Part shown: piece after piece, positions 18,514 to 26,650 of the stretch
How the letters are laid out: every line of letters starts with the position of its first letter
Numbering within the stretch: position 1 is the stretch's first letter
Origin: Streptomyces sp. TRM68416
Lineage (GTDB): Bacteria; Actinomycetota; Actinomycetes; Streptomycetales; Streptomycetaceae
Direction: 5' to 3'
DNA length: 64,000 nucleotides
Assembly: GCF_014596915.1 (NCBI RefSeq)
Contig: NZ_JACVWU010000029.1
Location: forward strand, 46,814 to 110,813
Notes under the pieces: generated by a model
What the model saw: only the letters and a program-made list of their open reading frames with translations
The model's database searches: none
Told to the model about the DNA's origin: nothing
Made by a program: the position numbers and the translations under genes

Positions 18514-19845
18514 ATGTCCGCATCCCTCTCCCGTCCGTCCGTCGGCGTGTGGCTGATCGGGGCGCGCGGCTCCGTCGCCACCACCACCGTCGCGGGCTGC
18601 GCCGCCGTCGCAGCGGGACTGCAACCGCCCACGGGCATGGTCACCGAGACCCCCCCCTTCACCGACTGCGGTCTGCCGCCCCTGGCCTCCCTCGTCTTCG
18701 GCGGCCACGACACGGTGGACTGCCCGCTGCCCAAACGCGCCGAGGAACTCGCCGCCGGAGGCGTCCTGCCCCCGGGCCTCCCCTCCGCCGTCGCCGCCGA
18801 ACTGGCCGCCGCGGACGAGGAGATCAGGCCGGGCGGCCCCCTCCCCGGCGACACCCGCACCGAGAACGAACTGATCACCGCCTTCGCCTCCGACATCGAG
18901 GACTTCGTACGACGACGGGGCCTGGCGCGGGCGGTCGTGGTGAACGTCGCCTCCACCGAACCCGAGCCGACCGGCCGAGCCCTCCCGCCCAGCACCCTGT
19001 ACGCGGCGGCGGCCCTGCGCGCCGGCTGCCCCTACGTCAACTTCACCCCGTCCACCGGCCTGCACCACCCCTCCCTCGCGGCCCCGGCGGCCGCCTCGGG
19101 CCTGCCCCACGCGGGCCGCGACGGCAAGACCGGCCAGACCCTGCTGCGCGCCGCCCTGGCCCCGATGTTCACCCAGCGGGCCCTCGTGGTGCGCGCCTGG
19201 TCCGGCACCAACCTGCTGGGCGGCGGCGACGGCGCGGCCCTCGCCGACCCCGCCGCCGCGGCGGCGAAGAACGCCGGCAAGGAACGGGTCCTCGCGGACG
19301 TCCTCGGAGAGGTCCCCCAGGGCGAGGTCCACATCGACGACGTCCCCGCCCTCGGCGACTGGAAGACCGCGTGGGACCACATCGCCTTCGACGGATTCCT
19401 CGGCACCCGCATGGTCCTCCAGACCATCTGGCAGGGCTGCGACTCCGCCCTGGCCGCCCCCCTGATCCTGGACCTGGCCCGCCTGACGGCCCGCGCCCAC
19501 GAGAAATCCCTCTCCGGCCCGCTCACCCCCCTGGCCTTCTACTTCAAGGACCCCGTGGGAGACGCCCCGGCCGCCCTGTCGGACCAGTACGCCGAACTGC
19601 TCGACTTCGCCCGGCGGTTGGGCGCGGCCGGGGGAGCGGGCTCGGCCGGCCGCGCCGGCGGGGCGAAGGAAGCGGATGCGGCCGAGGAAGCAAGCGGGTC
19701 CGAGGAAGCGAGCGCGGCCGAGAGAGCGAGCGGGTCCGAGGAAGCAAGCGGGGCCGAGAGAGCGAGCGGGGCCGAGGAAGCGAGCGGGGCCAAGAGAGCC
19801 AGTGGTGCTGAGCGTGCGCGAGGCGCTGAGGAAGGACTGGCATGA
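18514..19845 (+). CDS. Myo-inositol-1-phosphate synthase family protein (first gene of Ebo-type cluster)
   Basis: The 443-residue protein has the NAD-binding start GVWLIGARGSVATTT, YVNFTPSTGLHHPSL, GRDGKTGQTLLRAAL, WSGTNLLGGGDG and ALGDWKTAWDHIAFDGFLG, all characteristic of the inositol-3-phosphate synthase family, which cyclises glucose 6-phosphate using NAD. It has diverged from the housekeeping enzyme and may cyclise another sugar phosphate. The ATG at 18514 follows AAGGAGG. The C-terminal tail from about residue 385 is a repeated Glu/Ala/Ser-rich extension outside the enzyme fold. The stop overlaps the next start (ATGA). It heads seven coupled genes of Ebo type and takes the place that a sugar cyclase, EboD, holds elsewhere. 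Confidence 0.85.
   Translation: MSASLSRPSVGVWLIGARGSVATTTVAGCAAVAAGLQPPTGMVTETPPFTDCGLPPLASLVFGGHDTVDCPLPKRAEELAAGGVLPPGLPSAVAAELAAADEEIRPGGPLPGDTRTENELITAFASDIEDFVRRRGLARAVVVNVASTEPEPTGRALPPSTLYAAAALRAGCPYVNFTPSTGLHHPSLAAPAAASGLPHAGRDGKTGQTLLRAALAPMFTQRALVVRAWSGTNLLGGGDGAALADPAAAAAKNAGKERVLADVLGEVPQGEVHIDDVPALGDWKTAWDHIAFDGFLGTRMVLQTIWQGCDSALAAPLILDLARLTARAHEKSLSGPLTPLAFYFKDPVGDAPAALSDQYAELLDFARRLGAAGGAGSAGRAGGAKEADAAEEASGSEEASAAERASGSEEASGAERASGAEEASGAKRASGAERARGAEEGLA
19666..19827. repeat. Nine 18-nt in-frame tandem repeats in the tail of the inositol-phosphate-synthase-like gene
   Basis: Consecutive 18-nt units encode KEADAA, EEASGS, EEASAA, ERASGS, EEASGA, ERASGA, EEASGA, KRASGA and ERARGA, then a partial EEGLA. 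A typical unit is GAGGAAGCGAGCGGGGCC. Every EE unit begins GAGGAAG, which resembles a ribosome-binding sequence, and the last one (GAGGAAGG, 19828-19835) sits at the right distance from the ATG of the prenyltransferase gene at 19842. Confidence 0.92.
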
Positions 19846-21020
19846 CGCTCGGGCTCGGCAGCGCCCCAAAGGGGCGCGGGGAACTGCGCGACCAACCACA
19901 ACGGCGCCGCAGCGACAGGACGACCCCACCCGCCCCCTCCAGCGAATCGCTCCGCGCATGGGCCGAACTCCTGCGCCTGCCCGCCCTGTTCACCGTCCCC
20001 GGCGACGCCCTGGCCGGCGCCGCCGCCACCGCCGCACCCCCCAACCCCCGCACCCTGCTCGCCATCGGCTCCTCCCTGTGCCTGTACGAGGCCGGCATGG
20101 CCCTCAACGACTGGGCCGACCGCCACGAGGACGCGGCCGAACGCCCGCACCGCCCCCTCCCGTCCGGCCGTGTCCGACCGGCCGCCGCCCTCACGGCGGC
20201 CTGCGCGCTCACCGGCACCGGCCTGGCCCTGGCCGCCCGCGCCGGCCGCCCCGCCCTGGCCGTCGCCGCACCCCTCGCCGCCACGGTCTGGGCCTACGAC
20301 CTCAAGCTGAAGCACACCCCGGCAGGCCCCGTGGCCATGGCAGCCGCCCGTGCCCTGGACCTGCTCCTGGGCGCGGCGGCCACCACCGGCCGCACCCGCA
20401 CCGCCCTCCCCTCAGCCGCCCTCCTCGGCACCCACACCCTCGCGGTGACAGCCGTCTCCCGGAACGAAACCCAGGGCGGCTCCTCCCTGACCCCCCTGGC
20501 GGCCCTCGCCGCAACGGCCCTGCTGACAAACCTGCTCCGGCCCGGACCCACCCCGCACCGCACGCCGGCCGCCCCCCTGACCGGTCACCCCGGACCGCGC
20601 CTGCGAACGGCTCCGACCACCGGCACCGAAACCCCAGCTCACCGACCCGAACCACACCCGGCCACCCCCACCCCGACCCCCGGTCGAGCAACGACCGCCC
20701 CCACATCCGGGGCGGCCCGCCCCCCGCTACCGCCCCTCGCGCCCGCCCCCCACACCCCGCACACCACCCTCCCGTCGACCCGCATCCTCCGCACCGCCCT
20801 CTCCGCCGCCTACGCGGCAACCGCCGCACGCCCCTACTTCCACGCCGCCCTCAACCCTTCGCCTCCCCTCACCCAACGGGCCGTCGGCGGCGGCATCCGC
20901 GCCACGGTCCCTCTGCAGGCGGCGCTTTCCGCCCGCTCCGGCGCCCGCGCCACCGCCGTGCTCGTCATGGCCCTCACTCCGCTCGCCCGCAGGTTCGCGA
21001 GGAAGGTGAGCATCACGTGA
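19842..21020 (+). CDS. UbiA-family prenyltransferase, EboC-like
   Basis: The 392-residue membrane protein has about eight hydrophobic segments. The first prenyl-diphosphate-binding motif is NDWADRHEDAAERP at residue 89, and the second region reads WAYDLKLKHTP near residue 150. UbiA proteins attach an isoprenoid chain to a small acceptor in the membrane; in Ebo clusters the EboC member is thought to act on the cluster's own metabolite. The real fold begins around SLRAWAELLRLPALF (residue about 37); the preceding residues derive largely from a dispersed repeat. A Pro/Thr-rich cytoplasmic insertion lies around residues 240-300. Start and stop overlap both neighbours by four bases. Confidence 0.82.
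   Translation: MTLGLGSAPKGRGELRDQPQRRRSDRTTPPAPSSESLRAWAELLRLPALFTVPGDALAGAAATAAPPNPRTLLAIGSSLCLYEAGMALNDWADRHEDAAERPHRPLPSGRVRPAAALTAACALTGTGLALAARAGRPALAVAAPLAATVWAYDLKLKHTPAGPVAMAAARALDLLLGAAATTGRTRTALPSAALLGTHTLAVTAVSRNETQGGSSLTPLAALAATALLTNLLRPGPTPHRTPAAPLTGHPGPRLRTAPTTGTETPAHRPEPHPATPTPTPGRATTAPTSGAARPPLPPLAPAPHTPHTTLPSTRILRTALSAAYAATAARPYFHAALNPSPPLTQRAVGGGIRATVPLQAALSARSGARATAVLVMALTPLARRFARKVSIT
19861..19918. repeat. Dispersed Streptomyces repeat within the 5' end of the UbiA-like gene
   Basis: It begins with the palindrome GCGCCCC-AAA-GGGGCGC (19861-19877) and continues with GGGGAACTGCGCGACCA. I recognise this sequence as a very common intergenic repeat of Streptomyces. Here it encodes about residues 8-26 of the annotated prenyltransferase, before the conserved fold begins. 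Confidence 0.65.
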
Positions 21021-21973
21021 CCTCAGCACCCCACCCCACTCCCGGCGCACGCACCAGCGCCCCCACCGACACCCCTCTCCGCTTCGGCTACGGCACCAAC
21101 GGCCTCACCGACCTCCGCCTCGACGACGCCCTCCACCTCCTCGCCGACCTCGGTTACGACGCCGTAGGCCTGACCCTCGACCACATGCACCTCGATCCGC
21201 TGGCCCCGGACCTCGCCGCCCGCACCCGCCGTGTGGCGCACCGGCTGGACGCGCTCGGGCTCGCGGTCACCGTGGAGACGGGCGCCCGCTATGTGCTCGA
21301 CCCGCGCCGCAAACACGGGCCCTCGCTGCTCGACCCGGACCCGGACGCCCGCGCCCGGCGCGTCGACCTGCTGCTGCGGGCCGTCCGGGTCGCCGCGGAC
21401 CTCGGGGCCCACGCCGTGCACTGCTTCAGCGGCATCACCCCGGACGGCACGGACCCGGACACCGCATGGAAGCGACTGGCCGAGTCCCTCACCCCGGTCC
21501 TGGACGCGGCCGCCACCGCCGGGGTCCCACTCGCCGTCGAACCCGAACCCGGCCACCTCCTCGCCACCCTCGCCGACTTCCACCACCTCCGGCACACCCT
21601 CGGCGACCCGGACCGCCTGGGCCTCACCCTCGACATCGGCCACTGCCAGTGCCTCGAACCCCTGTCCCCGGCCGACTGCGTCCGCGCCGCCGCCCCCTGG
21701 CTGCGCCACGTCCAGATCGAGGACATGCGCCGCGGCATCCATGAACACCTCCCCTTCGGAGACGGCGAGATCGACTTCCCGCCCGTGCTCGCGGCCCTCG
21801 CCGCCACCGGCTACCAGGGCCCGACCGTCGTCGAACTGCCCCGCCACTCCCACGCCGGCCCCCACTTCGCCGAACACTCCCTCCCGTTCCTCCGCCGCGC
21901 CGCCACCGCCGCGCGCACCGCACCAGCACGCCCAGGCGATCCCTCCGCCACCCCCGAAGGGAGCTCCGCATGA
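21017..21973 (+). CDS. Sugar phosphate isomerase/epimerase-like TIM-barrel protein of the Ebo-type cluster
   Basis: A GTG at 21017 overlaps the UbiA stop (GTGA) and opens a 318-residue protein. The xylose-isomerase-like barrel is seen in LRFGYGTNGLTDLRLDDAL, HAVHCFSGITPDG, PLAVEPEPGHLLAT, LGLTLDIGHCQC, WLRHVQIEDMRRGIHEHLP and GPTVVELPRHSH, which give the Glu, Asp, His and Glu metal ligands. The reaction is likely isomerisation or epimerisation of the cyclised or linear sugar used by the pathway. The long upstream extension of the reading frame is a shadow of the prenyltransferase gene and is not coding. Confidence 0.85.
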   Translation: MTSAPHPTPGARTSAPTDTPLRFGYGTNGLTDLRLDDALHLLADLGYDAVGLTLDHMHLDPLAPDLAARTRRVAHRLDALGLAVTVETGARYVLDPRRKHGPSLLDPDPDARARRVDLLLRAVRVAADLGAHAVHCFSGITPDGTDPDTAWKRLAESLTPVLDAAATAGVPLAVEPEPGHLLATLADFHHLRHTLGDPDRLGLTLDIGHCQCLEPLSPADCVRAAAPWLRHVQIEDMRRGIHEHLPFGDGEIDFPPVLAALAATGYQGPTVVELPRHSHAGPHFAEHSLPFLRRAATAARTAPARPGDPSATPEGSSA

Positions 21974-22683
21974 CCCACCCGCACTCCGCCACGGGCACCC
22001 CGGCGGCGGCACCCGAGGGCGCCACCCTCGCCCTCACCCCGCCGGCCGAACTGCACGGCCACCTCGCCGACCGGCTCGGCGGAGCCGCCCGCGCCTGGCT
22101 CGACCAGGCCCTCGACGAGGCCGCGGCCCACCCCGGCGCCCACGGGCCCATCTCCGTCTGGGAGCTGCGCCTCGCCGAGGCCGGCCGCCGCTGCGGAGCC
22201 GAGTACGCCGACGCCGCCCGTGTCCTCATCCTCCACGCGGCCCGAGCCGACGCGGACGCCGTCACCCGCGTCTACTACCAGGGCACCGGCGCCGAACGCC
22301 GCGCCGTCCTGTACGCCCTGCCCCACCTCGTACCGGGCCCCGACGCCCTCCCGCTGGTCGAGGACGCCCTGCGCACCAACGACACCAGGCTCCTGACCGC
22401 CGCGGTCGGCCCGTACGCCGCCCGGCACCTCGATGTCCACCAGTGGCGCCACGCCGTCCTGAAGTGCCTGTTCACCGGCGTGCCCGTCGACACGGTGGCC
22501 GACCTGGACCGACGCGCCCACGCGGATTCCGAACTGGCCCGCATGCTCCGCGACTACGCCGCCGAACGCACCGCCGCGGGCCGTCCCGTACCCGAGGACC
22601 TGTACCGCGTCCTGGCCCTGACCGAGACCGACTCCCCCCTCCCACCGCACGGTTCGGTCCACCCCCACGGCAAGGAGTCCTGA
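21970..22683 (+). CDS. EboA domain-containing protein
   Basis: The 237-residue soluble protein lies between the isomerase and the TatD-like hydrolase and overlaps both (ATGA and TGATG). It is helical, HEAT-like in feel, with LLVEDALRTNDTRLLTAAVGPYAARHLDVHQWRHAVLKCLF, here split as DTRLLTAAVGPYAARHL and HQWRHAVLKCLFTGVP, the conserved core of EboA proteins. No catalytic motif is visible and the function of EboA is unknown. The position among genes for EboB, EboC, EboE and EboF equivalents is the main support for the call. Confidence 0.8.
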   Translation: MTHPHSATGTPAAAPEGATLALTPPAELHGHLADRLGGAARAWLDQALDEAAAHPGAHGPISVWELRLAEAGRRCGAEYADAARVLILHAARADADAVTRVYYQGTGAERRAVLYALPHLVPGPDALPLVEDALRTNDTRLLTAAVGPYAARHLDVHQWRHAVLKCLFTGVPVDTVADLDRRAHADSELARMLRDYAAERTAAGRPVPEDLYRVLALTETDSPLPPHGSVHPHGKES

Positions 22684-23531
22684 TGCGCATCTTCGACCCC
22701 CACATCCATATGACGTCCAGGACCACCGACGACTACCAGGCCATGCACGCCGCGGGCGTCCGCGCCGTCGTCGAGCCCTCCTTCTGGCTCGGCCAGCCCC
22801 GCACCTCGCCGGCCACCTTCCTCGACTACTTCGACTCCCTCCTCGGCTGGGAACCCTTCCGCGCCGCCCAGTACGGCATCGCCCACCACTGCACGCTCGC
22901 CCTCAACCCCAAGGAGGCCAACGACCCGCGCTGCCTGCCCGTCCTCGACGAACTGCCCCGCTATCTCGTCAAGGACCAGGTCGTGGCCGTGGGCGAGATC
23001 GGCTACGACTCGATGACCCCCGCGGAGGACACCGCCCTCGCCGCCCAGCTCCAGCTCGCCGCCGACCACGAACTGCCCGCGCTCGTGCACACCCCCCACC
23101 GCGACAAGGCGGCCGGCCTGCGCCGCACCCTCGACGTCGTCCGGGAGTCCGCACTGCCCCCGGACCGCGTCCTGGTCGACCACCTCAACGAGACCACCGT
23201 CAAGGAGGCCAAGGACAGCGGCTGCTGGCTGGGCTTCTCCGTCTATCCCGACACCAAGATGGACGAGGAGCGGATGGTCGCGATCCTGCGCGCCTACGGC
23301 CCCGAGCAGATCCTGGTGAACTCCGCGGCAGACTGGGGCCGCAGCGACCCCCTCAAGACCCGCAGGGTCGCCGACCTGATGCTGGCCGAAGGCTTCACCG
23401 AGGACGACGTGGACCGCGTGCTGTGGCGCAACCCGGTCGCCTTCTACGGGCTCAGCGGCCGGCTCAACCTGGACGTCACCGCCACGGACGCCACCCACGA
23501 GGGCAACTCGATCCTCCGCGGCGGGGCGTGA
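22683..23531 (+). CDS. TatD-family metal-dependent hydrolase, EboB-like
   Basis: The ATG at 22683 overlaps the EboA stop and gives 282 residues. The amidohydrolase barrel shows MRIFDPHIHMTSRT with the two metal-binding histidines, VAVGEIGYDSMTP with the bridging Glu, ALVHTPHRDKAAG, RVLVDHLNE and LVNSAADWGRSDPLKTR with the catalytic Asp. TatD-type enzymes cleave phosphoester or amide bonds with a dinuclear metal centre. In Ebo clusters the substrate is unknown. The upstream open frame is a shadow of the genes before it. Confidence 0.87.
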   Translation: MRIFDPHIHMTSRTTDDYQAMHAAGVRAVVEPSFWLGQPRTSPATFLDYFDSLLGWEPFRAAQYGIAHHCTLALNPKEANDPRCLPVLDELPRYLVKDQVVAVGEIGYDSMTPAEDTALAAQLQLAADHELPALVHTPHRDKAAGLRRTLDVVRESALPPDRVLVDHLNETTVKEAKDSGCWLGFSVYPDTKMDEERMVAILRAYGPEQILVNSAADWGRSDPLKTRRVADLMLAEGFTEDDVDRVLWRNPVAFYGLSGRLNLDVTATDATHEGNSILRGGA

Positions 23532-23534
23532 GCC

Positions 23535-24692
23535 ATGCGCTTCCGCCACCCCGACGGCTCCACCGTCCACCTCGCCTACTGCACCAACGTCCACCCCGCG
23601 GAGACCCTCGACGGCGTCCTCGCCCAACTCCGCGACCACTGCGAACCCGTCCGCCGCCGCCTCGGCCGCGACCGGCTGGGGATCGGCCTGTGGCTCGCCA
23701 AGAACGCCGCCGACGCGCTCGTCACCGACCCCTCCGCCCTGCGCGGCCTGCGCTGCGAACTCGACCGCCGCGGCCTGGAGGTCGTCACCCTCAACGGCTT
23801 CCCCTACGACGGCTTCGGCGCCGGAGAGGTCAAGTACCGCGTCTACCGACCGGACTGGACCGACCCCGAGCGCCTCGAACACACCACCGCCCTGGCCCGC
23901 GTCCTCACCCGTCTCCTCCCGGACGACGTCACCGAGGGCAGCATCTCCACCCTCCCGCTCGCCTGGCGCACCCGGCCCACGGACGGCGCCCACACCGCTC
24001 TGCGCACCCTCGCCGAACGCCTCGACGCCCTTCAGGAACTGACCGGCCGCTCCATCCGCGTCGGCCTCGAACCCGAGCCCGGCTGCACCGTCGAGACCAC
24101 CGCCGACGCCATCGCCCCGCTCACCGCGGTCGGCCACGAACGCATCGGCATCTGCGTCGACATCTGCCACCTCGCCACCTCCTTCGAAGATCCGCACACC
24201 GCCCTGGACGCACTCACCGCGGCCCGCGTCCCTCTCGTCAAGTCCCAGCTCTCGGCCGCGCTGCACGCCGAACACCCGCACCTCCCCGAGGTCCGCGAGG
24301 CCCTCGCCGCCTTCGACGAACCCCGCTTCCTGCACCAGACCCGCACCTCCACCGCCGCCGGTCTGCGCGGCACCGACGACCTCGGCGAGGCCCTCGCCGG
24401 CCATGTGCTCCCCGACGCCGCCCCCTGGCGCGCCCACTTCCACGTTCCGCTGCACGCGGCCCCCACAGCGCCCCTCACCTCCACACTCCCCGTCCTGAAG
24501 ACCGCCCTGACCCGGCTCGTCGGCGGCCCGCACCCGCTCACCCGCCACCTGGAGGTCGAGACCTACACCTGGCAGGCCCTGCCGCCCGAACTGCGCCCCA
24601 CCACCCGGGCCCAGCTCGCCGACGGCATCGCCGCCGAACTCACCCTGGCCCGCGACCTGCTGTCGGACCTCGGCCTCAAGGAACTGCCATGA
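23535..24692 (+). CDS. eboE: Metabolite traffic protein EboE (TIM-barrel isomerase-like)
   Basis: The 385-residue protein starts three bases after the TatD stop. The N-terminus HLAYCTNVHPAETLDGVL and the later VVTLNGFPYDGFGAGEVKYR, GLEPEPGCTVETT, IGICVDICHLATSFEDP and HLEVETYTWQALPPEL are the EboE signature set on a xylose-isomerase-like barrel. Metal ligands Glu, Asp, His and Glu are conserved. Ebo proteins have been linked in cyanobacteria to export or maturation of scytonemin precursors, hence the name. The stop overlaps the phosphodiesterase start by four bases. Confidence 0.87.
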   Translation: MRFRHPDGSTVHLAYCTNVHPAETLDGVLAQLRDHCEPVRRRLGRDRLGIGLWLAKNAADALVTDPSALRGLRCELDRRGLEVVTLNGFPYDGFGAGEVKYRVYRPDWTDPERLEHTTALARVLTRLLPDDVTEGSISTLPLAWRTRPTDGAHTALRTLAERLDALQELTGRSIRVGLEPEPGCTVETTADAIAPLTAVGHERIGICVDICHLATSFEDPHTALDALTAARVPLVKSQLSAALHAEHPHLPEVREALAAFDEPRFLHQTRTSTAAGLRGTDDLGEALAGHVLPDAAPWRAHFHVPLHAAPTAPLTSTLPVLKTALTRLVGGPHPLTRHLEVETYTWQALPPELRPTTRAQLADGIAAELTLARDLLSDLGLKELP

Positions 24693-26077
24693 GCGCCCCC
24701 AACCCCCCCACCCCGCTCCTCGTCCTCGACGTCGTCGGCCTCACCCCCCGCCTCCTCGACCACATGCCCCACCTCAAGGCCCTCGGCCAGGCCGGCTCCC
24801 GCGCCCCGCTCGGCACCGTCCTGCCCGCCGTCACCTGCGCCGCCCAGTCGACCTTCCTCACCGGCACCCACCCGTCCGAGCACGGCATCGTCGGCAACGG
24901 CTGGTACTTCCGCGAACTCGGCGAGGTCCTGCTGTGGCGCCAGCACAACGGCCTGGTAGCCGGCGACCGACTCTGGGACGCCGCCCGCCGCGCCCACCCC
25001 GGCTACACCGTCGCCAACATCTGCTGGTGGTACGCCATGGGCGCCGACACCGACTACACCGTCACCCCCCGCCCGATCTACTACGCCGACGGCCGCAAGG
25101 AACCCGACTGCTACACCCGCCCCGCCGCCCTGCACGACGAACTCACCGACAAACTCGGCACGTTCCCGCTCTTCCACTTCTGGGGCCCCGGCGCCGACAT
25201 CGTCTCCAGCCGCTGGATCATCGACGCGACCCGCCACATCATCCGCACCCGCCGACCCGACCTGACCCTCTGCTACCTCCCCCACCTCGACTACGACCTG
25301 CAACGCTTCGGCCCCGACGATCCGCGCTCCCTGAAGGCGGCCGCCGACCTGGACACCGCCCTGGCCCCGCTCCTGGACGACGCCCGAGCCGAGGGCCGTA
25401 CCGTCGTCGCCCTCTCCGAGTACGGCATCACGCGCGCCGACCGCCCCGTCGACATCAACCGCGCGCTGCGCCGCGCGGGCCTGCTGGAGGTGCACACCCA
25501 GGACGGCATGGAGTACCTCGACGCGATGGCCTCACGCGCCTTCGCCGTCGCCGACCACCAGATCGCCCACGTCTACGTACGCCGCCCCGAAGACCTGGAG
25601 GCGACCAGGGCCGCCCTCGACGGCCTGCCCGGCATCGAGCAACTCCTGGACGACGAGGGCAAGAAGGCCCACCACCTCGACCATCCGCGCTCCGGCGAAC
25701 TCGTCGCCGTCGCGGAGCCGGACGCCTGGTTCACGTACTACTACTGGCTCGACGACGACCGCGCGCCCGACTTCGCGCGACTCGTCGAGATCCACCGCAA
25801 ACCCGGCTACGACCCGGTCGAACTCTTCATGGACCCGCTCGACCCCTACGTCAAGGTCAAGGCCGCCGCAGCCCTGGCGCGCAAGAAACTCGGCCTGCGC
25901 TACCGGATGGCGGTCGTCCCCCTGGATCCCTCACCTATTCGCGGCAGCCACGGCCGCCTTCCCGCGAACGACGACGAAGGTCCGCTCCTCATCTGCTCCA
26001 CCCCCCGCGCTGTCGGCGACCGCGTCGCGGCCACCGATGTGAAGTCACTCCTGCTCCGACTCGCCGGTCTCACCTGA
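24689..26077 (+). CDS. Nucleotide pyrophosphatase/phosphodiesterase (alkaline phosphatase superfamily), EboF-like
   Basis: The 462-residue protein starts at ATG 24689. The superfamily is shown by LLVLDVVGLTPRLLDHMP (metal Asp), the nucleophile region LPAVTCAAQSTFLTGTHPSEHGIVGNGW with Thr, YLPHLDYDLQRFGPD and VALSEYGITRAD, and a His in the C-terminal metal site. There is no signal peptide, so it is cytoplasmic. It is the last gene of the Ebo-type operon and would remove a phosphate or nucleotide group from the pathway intermediate. The next gene, a tRNA, has its own promoter. Confidence 0.85.
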   Translation: MSAPNPPTPLLVLDVVGLTPRLLDHMPHLKALGQAGSRAPLGTVLPAVTCAAQSTFLTGTHPSEHGIVGNGWYFRELGEVLLWRQHNGLVAGDRLWDAARRAHPGYTVANICWWYAMGADTDYTVTPRPIYYADGRKEPDCYTRPAALHDELTDKLGTFPLFHFWGPGADIVSSRWIIDATRHIIRTRRPDLTLCYLPHLDYDLQRFGPDDPRSLKAAADLDTALAPLLDDARAEGRTVVALSEYGITRADRPVDINRALRRAGLLEVHTQDGMEYLDAMASRAFAVADHQIAHVYVRRPEDLEATRAALDGLPGIEQLLDDEGKKAHHLDHPRSGELVAVAEPDAWFTYYYWLDDDRAPDFARLVEIHRKPGYDPVELFMDPLDPYVKVKAAAALARKKLGLRYRMAVVPLDPSPIRGSHGRLPANDDEGPLLICSTPRAVGDRVAATDVKSLLLRLAGLT

Positions 26078-26272
26078 AGGCTGCACCCCTCGGGTCCGAC
26101 TGCTCACCAGTGAAGCACTCACCACTGACAACGACCCGTCCTCAGCCCCCACGACAAGTTCTCCACCTTCGCCCAGAACCTCCCGGTGACAGGCCGGTCA
26201 CTCTTCGCGACACCGCCTGGCCGGCTCGCTCCGGGGACCGCGCAGGAGGCCCCCGAGCGCACGGATATGCAG

Positions 26273-26302
26273 GTGAAAGGCACTCCGAAACCTTGGTATT
26301 GT
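26273..26302 (+). promoter_or_regulatory. Probable promoter of the tRNA-Leu gene
   Basis: GTGAAA at 26273 and TATTGT at 26297 are separated by 18 bp, in a locally AT-rich stretch 48 bp before the tRNA. The rest of the 26078-26350 gap shows no gene. Confidence 0.4.
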
Positions 26303-26350
26303 TGTCCATGTCGCCGCCGGGAACACCCCCGGCAAGGCGGCAGACACCTA

Positions 26351-26435
26351 GTCCGGGTGGCGGAATGGCAGACGCGCTAGCTTGAGGTGCTAGTGCCCTT
26401 TATCGGGCGTGGGGGTTCAAGTCCCCCCTCGGACA
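26351..26435 (+). tRNA. tRNA-Leu(GAG)
   Basis: The cloverleaf is complete. The acceptor stem pairs GTCCGGG with CTCGGAC (one G-T pair), discriminator A at 26435. The D region is GTGGCGGAATGGCAGACGC, the anticodon arm CTAGC-TTGAGGT-GCTAG with anticodon GAG, the long variable arm TGCCCTTTATCGGGCGT is typical of a class II leucine tRNA, and the T arm is GGGGG-TTCAAGT-CCCCC. CCA is not encoded. Confidence 0.97.
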
Positions 26436-26475
26436 CAAACAAACGACAAACCTCCCACAAACCGTATGACCACTT

Positions 26476-26506
26476 CGTGCGGGTCGAGCTGAGCTCGGCC
26501 CGCACG
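26476..26506. terminator. Hairpin terminator after tRNA-Leu
   Basis: Arms of 15 bp (left CGTGCGGGTCGAGCT) pair with the right arm with a single G-T, around a one-base centre, 41 bp after the tRNA. AGTCGTTTCG follows, giving a short T-containing tail. Confidence 0.7.
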
Positions 26507-26613
26507 AGTCGTTTCGTGGGGGTGTGGCGGAGTCGGCTGATCGCGGCGCGGGCCCCGGCGTGCGCGCGCTCGCCGCAGCAAACAAGCCATTCGCCCAGCG
26601 AGTCGATCGGTCC

Positions 26614-26644
26614 TTGAAGTCGGCCGTCGTGGAGCCGCTAGGAT
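26614..26644 (+). promoter_or_regulatory. Candidate promoter of the small gene at 26651, leaderless
   Basis: TTGAAG (26614) and TAGGAT (26639) are spaced by 19 bp. The predicted start point falls at about 26650, at the ATG itself, and no ribosome-binding sequence is present, so the message is probably leaderless. Confidence 0.45.
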
Positions 26645-26650
26645 CACGGC

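Noticed and set aside
18514..19845. Housekeeping inositol-1-phosphate synthase for mycothiol and phosphatidylinositol
   Set aside because: Its place at the head of an Ebo-type operon and its repeat tail argue for a specialised copy, though activity may be the same.
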